64,000 nucleotides of DNA, taken from positions 55,671 through 119,670 of the forward strand of contig NZ_JACARC010000039.1 in NCBI RefSeq assembly GCF_013386825.1. Reading direction: 5' to 3'. The notes below the pieces were generated by a model, which saw only the letters and a list, made by a program, of their open reading frames with translations, did no database searches and was not told the DNA's origin. This document shows, piece by piece, positions 33,722-41,805 of this stretch (positions are counted from its first letter, which is position 1; each line of letters begins with the position of its first letter). Origin of the DNA: Pseudomonas sp. IPO3778. Its GTDB lineage: Bacteria > Pseudomonadota > Gammaproteobacteria > Pseudomonadales > Pseudomonadaceae. A program made the position numbers and the translations under genes.

Positions 33722-36160
33722 TCACACGGGTTTGGCCTCAGCCAACGCCTCCTGCACCAGTTCCTTTTCGGCTTCCTTCAGATCATCTTCGCTGATCATC
33801 TCGGCAATCGCCCGCAGACGCTCCACCACCCGCGCGTTGACGCTGCCTTCAGGGAATTGCCCCTCCTCGTCCGGCGAACCGGCCGGCTCGCCCACCAACA
33901 GGCTCAAGGCCTCGTCGGCCTGACGCACGGCGTAGACATGGAATTGCCCGTCTCGCACAGCCTGCAACACCTTCTCATCAAGCATCAGCGTCGCGACGTT
34001 GGCCTGGGGAATGATCGCCCCCTGCTCGCCGGTCAGCCCACGGGCCTCGCAAAGGCGGAAGAAGCCTTCGATCTTCTCGTTGACCCCGCCCACGGCCTGC
34101 ACTTCGCCAAACTGGTTGATGGAACCGGTGATGGCAAAACATTGCTTGAGCGGCGTCTTCGACAGGGCCGAAATCAAGGTGCAAGCCTCGCCCAGGGACG
34201 CACTGTCACCGTCGACATAACCGTAGGACTGCTCCAGGGCGATACTCGCCGAGATCGCCAACGGGAATTCCTGGGCATAACGGCTACCCAGGTAACCGGT
34301 GAGGATCATCACGCCCTTGGAGTGAATCGGCTGGCCGAGGTTAACTTCACGCTCGATATCCACGATGCCGCTGCCGCCCGGATACACCGAGGCTGAGATC
34401 CGCGCCGGCACGCCGAACGCCGAGTCCCCCACCTCCAGCACCGTCAGCCCGTTGCACTTGCCCACCGCCGCGCCGGCCGTGTCGATCAGGATCACCCCGG
34501 CGAGCATGTCGTCGAGAATCCGCGCCGAAACCCGCCCGGTGCGCGTGGCCTTGGCTTTCAGCGCGCGCTCGATATGCCCGGCATCGGTGCGTTCATCACC
34601 CGCCAGGTGACGAATGAAATCCGCCTCGCTGACCAGCTGGAACAAATCACCGATGCGCGCCGACAGGCGCCCCTGGTTCTCTGCCAGCCGGGCGCTGTAA
34701 GTGGCCAGCCGCGCTACCGCGTCCGAAGTCAACGGCGCCATGCCCTCTTCGGAGGTGCGGGTTTTCAGCAACTGGGCGAACTGCTCCAGGCTTTCATCCA
34801 CCATCGGGATGTCTTCGTCAAAGTCCACCAGCACCCGGAACATTTCCTGGAAGTCTGGATCTGCGTCCTGCAACGCGTAGTACAACTGACGGGAGCCAAT
34901 GATGACGACCTTGAGCTGCAACGGAATCACTTGCGGGTTGAGGGTCACAGTGGCCAGGCGGCCCAGTTCGCCCAACGGTGACTCCATCTTCAACTTGCGC
35001 GATTGCAGGGCACGTTTGAGGGCGTCCCACACAAACGGCTCACTGAGCATTTTTTCGGCTTCAAGGATCAGGAAACCACCATTGGCACGGTGCAGCGCAC
35101 CCGGCCGCAGCTGGCGGTACGTGGTGTAAAGCGCGCCCTGATCGGTGCTGTATTCAATACGGCCGAACAGGTTGTCGTAGGTCGGATGCGGCTCAAATAC
35201 CACCGGCGCACCACCGTTGACCGGGTGGCCCACCACCAGGCTCGGGCAGTACTGCTCTTCCAGCAACTTGCGGGCCTGGGCGTCGGTTTTCGCGTCGTCC
35301 ACCAACTGCTCGACCACGGTTTTCAGCAGGTAGACCTGCATCGCCTGCAGGTAGCCGCAAACGGCCCCGTTCTCCGCATACTTCTCGGACAAAGGCGCCA
35401 GCAGTGGCTGCAAGGCCAGGGTGATGGTCTCTTCGTTGAACTGGCGCATCTGGTTGTTGGACTCGCGCTTCCACTGGGGCAGGCTGGCGAGCTCTTCGTT
35501 GAGGCGCTCTTCAAGCTCGGAAATATCGCTGTGGAAACGCTCCCGATCGGCTTCCGGCAACTGCGAGAACTCAGCCTCGTCCAGGGCCTTGCCGTCGAGC
35601 ATCGGGGTAAATGCAATGTTGCTGCTGTCGCGGTACAGCGCCACGTCCTTTTCCAGGGCCAGGCGCTCGATCACGTCCAGGGCACGGTCGTAGCGCTGGT
35701 TGAAGGCCCGGTCGATGGCGCTTTTACGCTGTTGATACGTCGGGTGTTCAAACACGGCCGGGAAGGTCGCGACCAGGTTGTCGATCAGGCCGTTGATATC
35801 GCTGACGAACGCCGCCGCACCGCCCGCAGGCAGCTCCAGCGCACGGGGTTCGCGAGGCTCATCGAAATTGTTGACATAGACCCAGTCCGCCGGGGTCTGC
35901 AGGCGTTTGCCTTCAGCCTTCAGGTAACGTTTGACGAACGAAAAGCGGCCGGTACCGGGCTCGCCCATGACAAATACGTTGTAACCGGGGCGTGGCATGG
36001 CCACACCAAACTGCAACGCTTCAACCGCACGTTCCTGGCCAAGCACACCGCGAAAGGGCTCCAAATCATTGGTGGTCGAGAAGCTGAACTGTTCAGCGGA
36101 AAAAGGACGAGTCAGCGCTTCGGGCGCTAGACGCAAGCTGGCAGCAACAGGATCAGGCAT
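33722..36160 (-). CDS. Lon-like ATP-dependent protease (AAA_32 / LonB type)
   Basis: An 812-residue cytosolic Lon-family protein. The N-terminal helical/AAA part has a Walker-A-like GEPGTGRFS (residue ~66) with Arg in place of Lys; I believe this is usual for the AAA_32 group. The second ATPase segment has ANGGFLILEAEKML as a Walker B region. The C-terminal Lon protease domain has the catalytic Ser in GDSASLGEA (near residue 650) and Lys in VGGVNEKIEGF (near residue 693). It is distinct from the housekeeping LonA and its substrates are not established. It is monocistronic and divergent from the DUF3015 gene. Confidence 0.9.
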   Translation of the reverse strand: MPDPVAASLRLAPEALTRPFSAEQFSFSTTNDLEPFRGVLGQERAVEALQFGVAMPRPGYNVFVMGEPGTGRFSFVKRYLKAEGKRLQTPADWVYVNNFDEPREPRALELPAGGAAAFVSDINGLIDNLVATFPAVFEHPTYQQRKSAIDRAFNQRYDRALDVIERLALEKDVALYRDSSNIAFTPMLDGKALDEAEFSQLPEADRERFHSDISELEERLNEELASLPQWKRESNNQMRQFNEETITLALQPLLAPLSEKYAENGAVCGYLQAMQVYLLKTVVEQLVDDAKTDAQARKLLEEQYCPSLVVGHPVNGGAPVVFEPHPTYDNLFGRIEYSTDQGALYTTYRQLRPGALHRANGGFLILEAEKMLSEPFVWDALKRALQSRKLKMESPLGELGRLATVTLNPQVIPLQLKVVIIGSRQLYYALQDADPDFQEMFRVLVDFDEDIPMVDESLEQFAQLLKTRTSEEGMAPLTSDAVARLATYSARLAENQGRLSARIGDLFQLVSEADFIRHLAGDERTDAGHIERALKAKATRTGRVSARILDDMLAGVILIDTAGAAVGKCNGLTVLEVGDSAFGVPARISASVYPGGSGIVDIEREVNLGQPIHSKGVMILTGYLGSRYAQEFPLAISASIALEQSYGYVDGDSASLGEACTLISALSKTPLKQCFAITGSINQFGEVQAVGGVNEKIEGFFRLCEARGLTGEQGAIIPQANVATLMLDEKVLQAVRDGQFHVYAVRQADEALSLLVGEPAGSPDEEGQFPEGSVNARVVERLRAIAEMISEDDLKEAEKELVQEALAEAKPV

Positions 36161-36331
36161 CGGGCTTCCTTACATCAGGCGGGGCAGATGACGGCATTCT
36201 GGCTCCCCGTTACGCGCTATGGCAAGGCGAGCCGTTTGGAAAGCATAGACCGGGGTTTGAAGCGGTAAAAAAACCCTGTATTTCCGGTGTGTTTCACAAA
36301 AAGTCACGGAACCCTTGGATCATGCCTAAAC

Positions 36332-36352
36332 TCCAACCTGCTGCGGGTTGGA
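36332..36352. other. Short inverted repeat upstream of the DUF3015 gene
   Basis: TCCAACC, a seven-base loop and GGTTGGA lie about 77 bases before the DUF3015 start, in the divergent gap with the Lon-like gene. No T run follows. It could be an operator or leader hairpin. Nothing else is seen in 36161-36428. Confidence 0.35.
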
Positions 36353-36428
36353 CTAATAACCGGCCCCTAGGGTGCTGTCAGGCATCTGAATCCTTGTCCA
36401 TTGGTTTGCACACAAAGAGAACAAAGCT

Positions 36429-36917
36429 ATGAAACGGATCCTTCTTGGTACTCTCTTCACCGTCGTCTCCCTCAATGCAATGGCTGAAGCGCCAGGTGGC
36501 CCGAACTGCGGTTGGGGCAACATGTTGTTCGAAGGCCAACGCGGCACTCCCGCTCACTTCCTGGCTTCCACCACTAACGGTACCTCGGGTAACGCCACCT
36601 TCGGCATGACCTCGGGCACCAACGGCTGTAGCACCAACAGCGCACTGACCTACGGCGGTAAATCGTGGATTGCCATGAATGGCATGATGAACGAGCTGTC
36701 CGAAGACATGGCCAAGGGCAACGGCGAAGCGCTGACGACCTACGCTGTGGTACTGGGCGTTGCTCCTGAAGACCGCGAGCACTTTGCCGCCGTGACTCAC
36801 GAGCACTTCCAGCAAATCTTCAGCAAGGCGGACGTCACCGCTGATGACGTGCACAACAACACCCTGGCTGTACTGAAAGGCGACACCCGTCTGGCGAAAT
36901 ACGCTACCCAGGCTTAA
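36429..36917 (+). CDS. DUF3015 family exported protein
   Basis: A 162-residue protein with a signal peptide (MKRILLGTLFTVVSLNAMAEA) and the DUF3015 core GPNCGWGNMLFEGQRGTPAHFLASTTNGTSGNATFGMTSGTNGC, with two cysteines that could form a disulfide. It is probably periplasmic. It lies 93 bases upstream of the DUF4105 gene on the same strand, but a strong terminator separates them. The family function is unknown. Confidence 0.9.
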   Translation: MKRILLGTLFTVVSLNAMAEAPGGPNCGWGNMLFEGQRGTPAHFLASTTNGTSGNATFGMTSGTNGCSTNSALTYGGKSWIAMNGMMNELSEDMAKGNGEALTTYAVVLGVAPEDREHFAAVTHEHFQQIFSKADVTADDVHNNTLAVLKGDTRLAKYATQA

Positions 36918-36927
36918 GCTCGACCCG

Positions 36928-36961
36928 CCCGTGCCTTTCGAGGCACGGGTTTTATTATTTT
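36928..36961 (+). terminator. Terminator after the DUF3015 gene
   Basis: CCCGTGCCT, a three-base loop and AGGCACGGG are followed by TTTTATTATTTTT, 10 bases after the stop. Confidence 0.9.
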
Positions 36962-37010
36962 TGGACCTGCCTCCCCTTTGGGTCTTTTTATCTCGACTTA
37001 AGTTGCCCAC

Positions 37011-38864
37011 ATGCTCAAACGCCTTGCCTACCTGGCACTCTTCGCCTGCGCCCCGCTGTACGCGGCGCCGCACCTTGATGATCAACGTTTGCAGCAACTG
37101 GCCAATGACCCGTTCTGGCTCTCGCTGGGGCATTACGAGTCCGGCAAGTTCGAAGGCTGGCGCAGTTACGTCAGCGACAAGAAATTCTTCCTCGCCCCCG
37201 ATGGCGCTCACCATCCGGACCAGGAGCTGAAGGCCACCGTAGAAGCACTCTATGCTCCGGCCAGCCTCGGTGAAAAACACGCCCAATGCGTCTACCCCGC
37301 ACGCACCCGCTGGCTCAAGGACCAGTTGCACCTGACTGACTTGCCCGCGCTGGACTGCAAGGAATTCAAGCAATGGTTCAAGGACGTCGCGCCCCACAGC
37401 GCGGTGATGATCTTCCCGGCGGCCTACCTCAACAGCCCGTCGTCCATGTTCGGCCACACTCTGCTGCGCATCGACCAGGCTGACGTACAGAGCAACAACA
37501 CCGCCCTGCTCAGCTACGCGATCAACTTCGGCGCCTATATCGAAGGCTCGGACAACAGCATCCTCTACGCCTGGAAAGGCCTGATGGGCGGTTATCCCGG
37601 CCTGTTTGCGATGGTGCCCTACCAGGAAAAACTCTCGGAATACCGTAGCCTGGAGAACCGCGACCTGTGGGAATACCGCCTGAACCTGACCCAGGTTGAG
37701 ACCGAGCGCATGGTCGAACACGTGTGGGAGCTCAAGCAGATCCAGTTCGACTACTTCTTCTTCGACGAAAACTGCTCCTATCGCCTGCTGGAGCTACTGC
37801 AAGTGGCCCGCCCAGGCCTGCGGCTGACCGAACAGTTCCCGCTGACCGCCATCCCCACCGACACGGTCAAGGCCGTGAAAGAAGCCGGCCTGGTGGAGAA
37901 AATCGACTACCGCCCTTCCCGGGAACGCGAACTGCTGGAGCGCGCCAAGCCGCTCAACAGTGACGAGCAGCAATGGGTGCTGAAAATCAGCGACGACCAG
38001 AAACAACTGCAAGAACCCGCCTTCAAGGCCATCGCCAAAGACCGCCAGGCATTGATCATCGACGCCGCCTACCGCCTCGGCCGCTACCGCGCCAACGGCC
38101 TGGAGCGCGACACCGAACGCTCCCAGCGCAGCTTTGAGTTACTGCGGGCCATCAACCAGAACCCGGCGCCGGACCTGAAAATCGAACGCCCCGGCCTGCC
38201 TGAAGACGGCCACGAATCCCGCACCTGGCAAGCCGGCATCGGCACCCGGGGCGACAAGGCCTTCGGCGAATACGGCCTGCGCATGGCCTACCACGACCTG
38301 AACGACAACGCCGAAGGCTTCCCCCTGGGCGCACAGATCGAAATCCTGCAAATGAAACTGCGCCAGTACGAAGGCAACCACTGGCAATTGCAGCAACTGG
38401 ACCTGGCGACGATTCGCTCACTGACCCCGCGCAACGAGTTGCTGCAACCCTGGTCATGGCAAGTGACCGGCGGCCTTGAGCGCGTGCCGGGCAAACATGA
38501 CGACCAGACCCTGGTCAGCCACGTCAACGGCGGCGCGGGCGGCACCTGGCAACTGCGCGACGACCTGCTGGGCTTCGCCCTCGGCACCGTGCGCGTGGAA
38601 CACAACAGCGACTTCGATGAAGTCATCTCCCCGGCGGCCGGGTTCAACACCGGCGTACTGTGGCGAAACCCGCTGGGCAACCTGAGCCTGGAAGCCAAGG
38701 GTGATTTCTTCACCAATGGCGAAGTACGGCGCAGTATCAGCCTGAATCAACAGTGGGAATTGTCGCGCAACCTCGGGCTGAGACTGAGCGCCCAGCGGGA
38801 ATACAGCCACCTCGCGACGCCGGTGAATGAAGTGATGCTGGAAGTGAAGTGGTATCACTATTGA
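37011..38864 (+). CDS. DUF4105 (Lnb N-terminal periplasmic) protein with predicted C-terminal beta-barrel
   Basis: A 617-residue exported protein with signal peptide MLKRLAYLALFACAPLYA. The N-terminal two-thirds match the DUF4105/Lnb periplasmic domain. They show the likely His in SPSSMFGHTLLRID near residue 150 and Cys in FFDENCSYRLLELLQV near residue 255, as in cysteine-peptidase-like folds. From about residue 400 the sequence alternates polar and hydrophobic residues in repeated strands and ends in the aromatic VMLEVKWYHY, suggesting an outer membrane beta-barrel of several strands. The catalytic activity is unproven. Confidence 0.85.
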   Translation: MLKRLAYLALFACAPLYAAPHLDDQRLQQLANDPFWLSLGHYESGKFEGWRSYVSDKKFFLAPDGAHHPDQELKATVEALYAPASLGEKHAQCVYPARTRWLKDQLHLTDLPALDCKEFKQWFKDVAPHSAVMIFPAAYLNSPSSMFGHTLLRIDQADVQSNNTALLSYAINFGAYIEGSDNSILYAWKGLMGGYPGLFAMVPYQEKLSEYRSLENRDLWEYRLNLTQVETERMVEHVWELKQIQFDYFFFDENCSYRLLELLQVARPGLRLTEQFPLTAIPTDTVKAVKEAGLVEKIDYRPSRERELLERAKPLNSDEQQWVLKISDDQKQLQEPAFKAIAKDRQALIIDAAYRLGRYRANGLERDTERSQRSFELLRAINQNPAPDLKIERPGLPEDGHESRTWQAGIGTRGDKAFGEYGLRMAYHDLNDNAEGFPLGAQIEILQMKLRQYEGNHWQLQQLDLATIRSLTPRNELLQPWSWQVTGGLERVPGKHDDQTLVSHVNGGAGGTWQLRDDLLGFALGTVRVEHNSDFDEVISPAAGFNTGVLWRNPLGNLSLEAKGDFFTNGEVRRSISLNQQWELSRNLGLRLSAQREYSHLATPVNEVMLEVKWYHY

Positions 38865-38878
38865 TCTGTGAGCAGTAG

Positions 38879-38990
38879 ATCGTTCCCACGCTCCGCGTGG
38901 GAATGCATCCTGTGACGCTCTGCGTCACGACTTTTAAAAGCGGACGCAGAGCGTCCAGGGCGGCACTCCCACGCAGAGCGTGGGAACGAT
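38879..38990. repeat. Repeat element with ATCGTTCCCACGCT ends (distinct subfamily)
   Basis: Outer arms ATCGTTCCCACGCTCCGCGT and the matching ACGCAGAGCGTGGGAACGAT enclose two inner hairpins (GTGACGCTCTGCGTCAC and GGACGCAGAGCGTCC). It resembles the GTTCCCACGC class of Pseudomonas extragenic repeats and differs from the GTGGGAG class. It starts 15 bases after the DUF4105 stop. Confidence 0.85.
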
Positions 38991-39002
38991 CATCAATCAA
39001 AA

Positions 39003-39087
39003 GTGGGACCTGGCTTGCCTGCGATGCAGGCAACTCGGTCCTTCAGGCGTCCCGAGGTGATGCCATCGCAGGCAAGCCAGCTCCCAC
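39003..39087. repeat. REPIN, GTGGGAGCTGGCTTGCCTGCGAT subfamily (copy 1)
   Basis: Arms GTGGGACCTGGCTTGCCTGC (one change) and GCAGGCAAGCCAGCTCCCAC. It follows the previous repeat after 12 bases; together they fill most of the 38865-39197 gap. Confidence 0.9.
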
Positions 39088-39197
39088 ATTTTGACCGCAG
39101 TGGTACCAACAGATTTCTCACATCCGTTTCACATCCCCCGTACTAATCCCCTTCTAAACTCCCCCCCATCAGCCGTTCAACGGCCAGGGAGCAAGCG

Positions 39198-39554
39198 ATG
39201 TGGCGGTACGCAGTAACGCTGGGCCTGTTGGCCCTGCTATCGGGTTGCCAATCAACCCATGAGGATTTGTTGGCCAAGGGCTACCCGCCCGCCTTCGCCG
39301 ACGGCTATGACGACGGTTGCAGCAGTGGCCGCCAGGCCGCCGGGGTGATCACCGGGGAATTCCGCAAGAACGTCCCCCGCTACCTCAAGGACCGCACCTA
39401 CGCCGAAGGCTGGGACGACGGTTTCCGCCAGTGCAAAGCCATGCGCGAGAACGAAGACCTGAACGACTACAAGAACCGTCACTGGGACGACCGCGAGCGC
39501 GCCTGGCAACAGGAAAAAGACCGCGATGCCGCCCGAGCCTTTCGCTCGCAATAG
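39198..39554 (+). CDS. Small lipoprotein of unknown function
   Basis: A 118-residue protein with a lipoprotein signal (MWRYAVTLGLLALLSGC, lipidated Cys17) and a mature part rich in charged and aromatic residues. Two short Y-x-x-G-(W/Y)-D-D-G segments (ADGYDDGCSSGR and AEGWDDGFRQCK) form an internal repeat, each followed by a Cys. The C terminus is a charged helix. The function is unknown. SD-like AGGGAGCAAG precedes the start. Confidence 0.8.
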   Translation: MWRYAVTLGLLALLSGCQSTHEDLLAKGYPPAFADGYDDGCSSGRQAAGVITGEFRKNVPRYLKDRTYAEGWDDGFRQCKAMRENEDLNDYKNRHWDDRERAWQQEKDRDAARAFRSQ

Positions 39555-39624
39555 GTCGCTTTCAGACATCCAGCGAAACTTAAGCCCTGCGACCATGGCC
39601 CAAACTCCATAGCAGGAGAACGTC

Positions 39625-40122
39625 ATGAGTCGAGCTTTCGTCAACGAAGACAGCGCCGCCGCCCAGGCCAGCCAGCCGGTGGAGCGCCAGGTCAGTGCGC
39701 AACCCAATCACCTCACCGCCGCAGGGCTTGCGCAGTTGCAGGCCAAGGTGGCGCAGTTGCAGAGCGAGCACAGCGAAGAGTCCGCCAAGGGCGAACAGGC
39801 CGATAAACAGCGCCAGGCCGACCTTGAGCGGGATTTGCGTTACTTCAACCAGCGTCTGCAAAGCGCCCAGGTGGTAGCGCCGGCGACCTCCACCCACAAG
39901 GTGCAGATCGGCAGTTGGGTGACCTTCGCCAATGAACAGGACGAAGAGCAGCGCATTCAGTTGGTGGGCGAAGACCAGGCCGACGCCACGGTGGGCCTGA
40001 TCAACTGGGGTTCGCCCCTCGGCCGGGCGCTGCTGGGCGCGCAGGTGGGCGACGAGGTGCTGTGGAAGCGCCCCGTCGGTGATCAGTTGATCGAAATCCT
40101 GCGCATCGAGCCCGAGGCTTAA
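39625..40122 (+). CDS. GreA/GreB-family protein
   Basis: A 165-residue protein with an N-terminal coiled coil (LTAAGLAQLQAKVAQLQSEHSEES ... LERDLRYFNQRLQSAQ) and a C-terminal FKBP-like Gre domain (VQIGSWVTFANEQDEEQRIQLVGEDQADA ... INWGSPLGRALLGAQVGDEVLWKRPVG). Gre factors enter the RNA polymerase secondary channel and stimulate transcript cleavage. The coiled-coil tip here is EESAKGEQAD rather than the GDLxENAEY-type tip of GreA, so cleavage activity is doubtful. Its stop overlaps the convergent gdhA stop by four bases. Confidence 0.85.
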   Translation: MSRAFVNEDSAAAQASQPVERQVSAQPNHLTAAGLAQLQAKVAQLQSEHSEESAKGEQADKQRQADLERDLRYFNQRLQSAQVVAPATSTHKVQIGSWVTFANEQDEEQRIQLVGEDQADATVGLINWGSPLGRALLGAQVGDEVLWKRPVGDQLIEILRIEPEA

Positions 40123-41456
40123 ACGATGCCTTGGGCCAGCATTGCGTCCGCGACTTTCACAAAGCCTGCGATGTTGGCGCCCTTCACGTAGTTGACCCGG
40201 CCGTTTTCTTCGCCGTAGTGCACGCACGCATGGTGGATCGACTGCATGATGGTGTGCAGCTTGCTGTCCACTTCACCAGCGGTCCACAGCAGGCGCATGG
40301 CGTTCTGCGACATTTCCAGCCCGCTCACCGCCACACCGCCCGCATTGGACGCCTTGCCCGGCGCGAACAGGATGCCGGCGTCGATAAAGATATCCACCGC
40401 CTCAAGGGTCGTAGGCATGTTGGCGCCTTCGGCCACGCATATGCAGCCATTGCGTAACAGGGTGCGCGCTGCGTCGGCGTCCAGTTCGTTCTGGGTTGCA
40501 CAAGGCAGTGCGATGTCGCAGGCCAGCTCCCACGGCGCTTGGCCGGCACGAAATTCCAGGCCAAAACCCGAAGCCAGTTCGCTGAGGCGCCCGCGCTGTA
40601 CGTTTTTCAGCTCCAGCAGTGCGGACCATTGTTCTTCGGTCAAACCGCTTTCGCAGTACAGGGTGCCTTCGGAGTCGGACAGGGAAATTACCTTGCCACC
40701 CAAGTCCATGACTTTTCGCGCCGCATACTGGGCGACGTTGCCGGCCCCGGAGATGGCCACGCGCTTGCCTTCCACATGCTCGCCATTGCGCTTGAGCATT
40801 TCCTCGGCGAAGTACACACAGCCAAAACCAGTGGCTTCGGGGCGGATCAGGCTGCCGCCGTAGCTCATGCCCTTACCGGTCAGCACCGAGGTGAACTGGT
40901 TGCTCAGGCGCTTGTATTGGCCGAACAGGAAGCCAATTTCCCGGGCGCCCACGCCGATATCACCGGCAGGCACGTCCACGTCCGATCCAATATGGCGATA
41001 CAGCTCGCTCATGAACGCCTGGCAGAAGCGCATCACCTCGGCGTCGCTCTTGCCCTTGGGGTCGAAGTCCGAGCCGCCTTTGCCACCGCCCATGGGCAGC
41101 GAGGTCAGGGAGTTCTTGAAGGTTTGCTCGAAGGCGAGGAATTTCAGCACGCCCAGGTTGACCGACGGGTGGAAGCGCAGGCCGCCCTTGAAGGGGCCGA
41201 TGGCGCTGTTCATCTGGATCCGGAACCCGCGGTTGACCCGCACGTTGCCCTGGTCATCCTCCCACGACACCCGGAACACAATCGCACGCTCTGGCTCGCA
41301 GATGCGCTCCAGGATGCCCGCGTTCAGGTAGTGAGGATTGGCTTCAAGAAACGGCCACAAACTGCGCAGGACTTCTTCCACGGCCTGGTGGAATTCGGGC
41401 TGGTCAGGGTCACGCTTTTTGAGGCGGGCAAGGAAGGATTCAACGGATTCGATCAT
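40119..41456 (-). CDS. gdhA: NADP-dependent glutamate dehydrogenase GdhA
   Basis: A 445-residue hexameric-type enzyme that makes glutamate from 2-oxoglutarate and ammonia. Visible motifs are the substrate-binding KGGLRFHPSVN, the active-site LPMGGGKGGSDFDPKGKSD with the catalytic lysine, and the nucleotide motif VAISGAGNVAQYAARK. ATG 41456 (MIESVESFLARLKKRDP) is chosen over a start 15 bases upstream as the usual N terminus. It has a long upstream gap with a REPIN. Confidence 0.95.
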   Translation of the reverse strand: MIESVESFLARLKKRDPDQPEFHQAVEEVLRSLWPFLEANPHYLNAGILERICEPERAIVFRVSWEDDQGNVRVNRGFRIQMNSAIGPFKGGLRFHPSVNLGVLKFLAFEQTFKNSLTSLPMGGGKGGSDFDPKGKSDAEVMRFCQAFMSELYRHIGSDVDVPAGDIGVGAREIGFLFGQYKRLSNQFTSVLTGKGMSYGGSLIRPEATGFGCVYFAEEMLKRNGEHVEGKRVAISGAGNVAQYAARKVMDLGGKVISLSDSEGTLYCESGLTEEQWSALLELKNVQRGRLSELASGFGLEFRAGQAPWELACDIALPCATQNELDADAARTLLRNGCICVAEGANMPTTLEAVDIFIDAGILFAPGKASNAGGVAVSGLEMSQNAMRLLWTAGEVDSKLHTIMQSIHHACVHYGEENGRVNYVKGANIAGFVKVADAMLAQGIV

Positions 41457-41645
41457 GAAAAGTCTCGGCAAATTTATTGTCGTTAAAGGAGATTTTTCCC
41501 GGACTTTATCAATTCATGTTGCACCGTGACAGGGCGAAATGTCGCTTTTGTGAATTTAAATGGTGCATTTGATATAAATTAAGGCAGTTTTTGCACCTTA
41601 ATGAGGATTTCAATCCAAGTTTCGCACCAACAAATGAACCGCTAG

Positions 41646-41723
41646 CGCAGGCAAGCCAGCTCCCACATCTGGCCGCGTACATTCAAGACAACGCGGTCGA
41701 ATGTGGGAGCTGGCTTGCCTGCG
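41646..41723. repeat. REPIN, GTGGGAGCTGGCTTGCCTGCGAT subfamily, inverted order (copy 2)
   Basis: CGCAGGCAAGCCAGCTCCCA comes first and TGTGGGAGCTGGCTTGCCTG second, so the arms point the opposite way to the other copies. It lies in the 41457-41805 gap between gdhA (start) and ettA (end). Apart from this and the ettA terminator I see nothing in that gap. Confidence 0.88.
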
Positions 41724-41754
41724 ATGCAGACGACGCGGCCCACCTGAAAACACG

Positions 41755-41788
41755 CAAAAAAAAGCGGAACCCGAAGGCTCCGCTTGTT
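41755..41788 (-). terminator. ettA terminator
   Basis: On the minus strand AAGCGGAGCC, a short loop and GGTTCCGCTT are followed by a run of T residues, about 20 bases after the ettA stop. Confidence 0.87.
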
Positions 41789-41805
41789 CAAACCACCAAC
41801 CCGAA

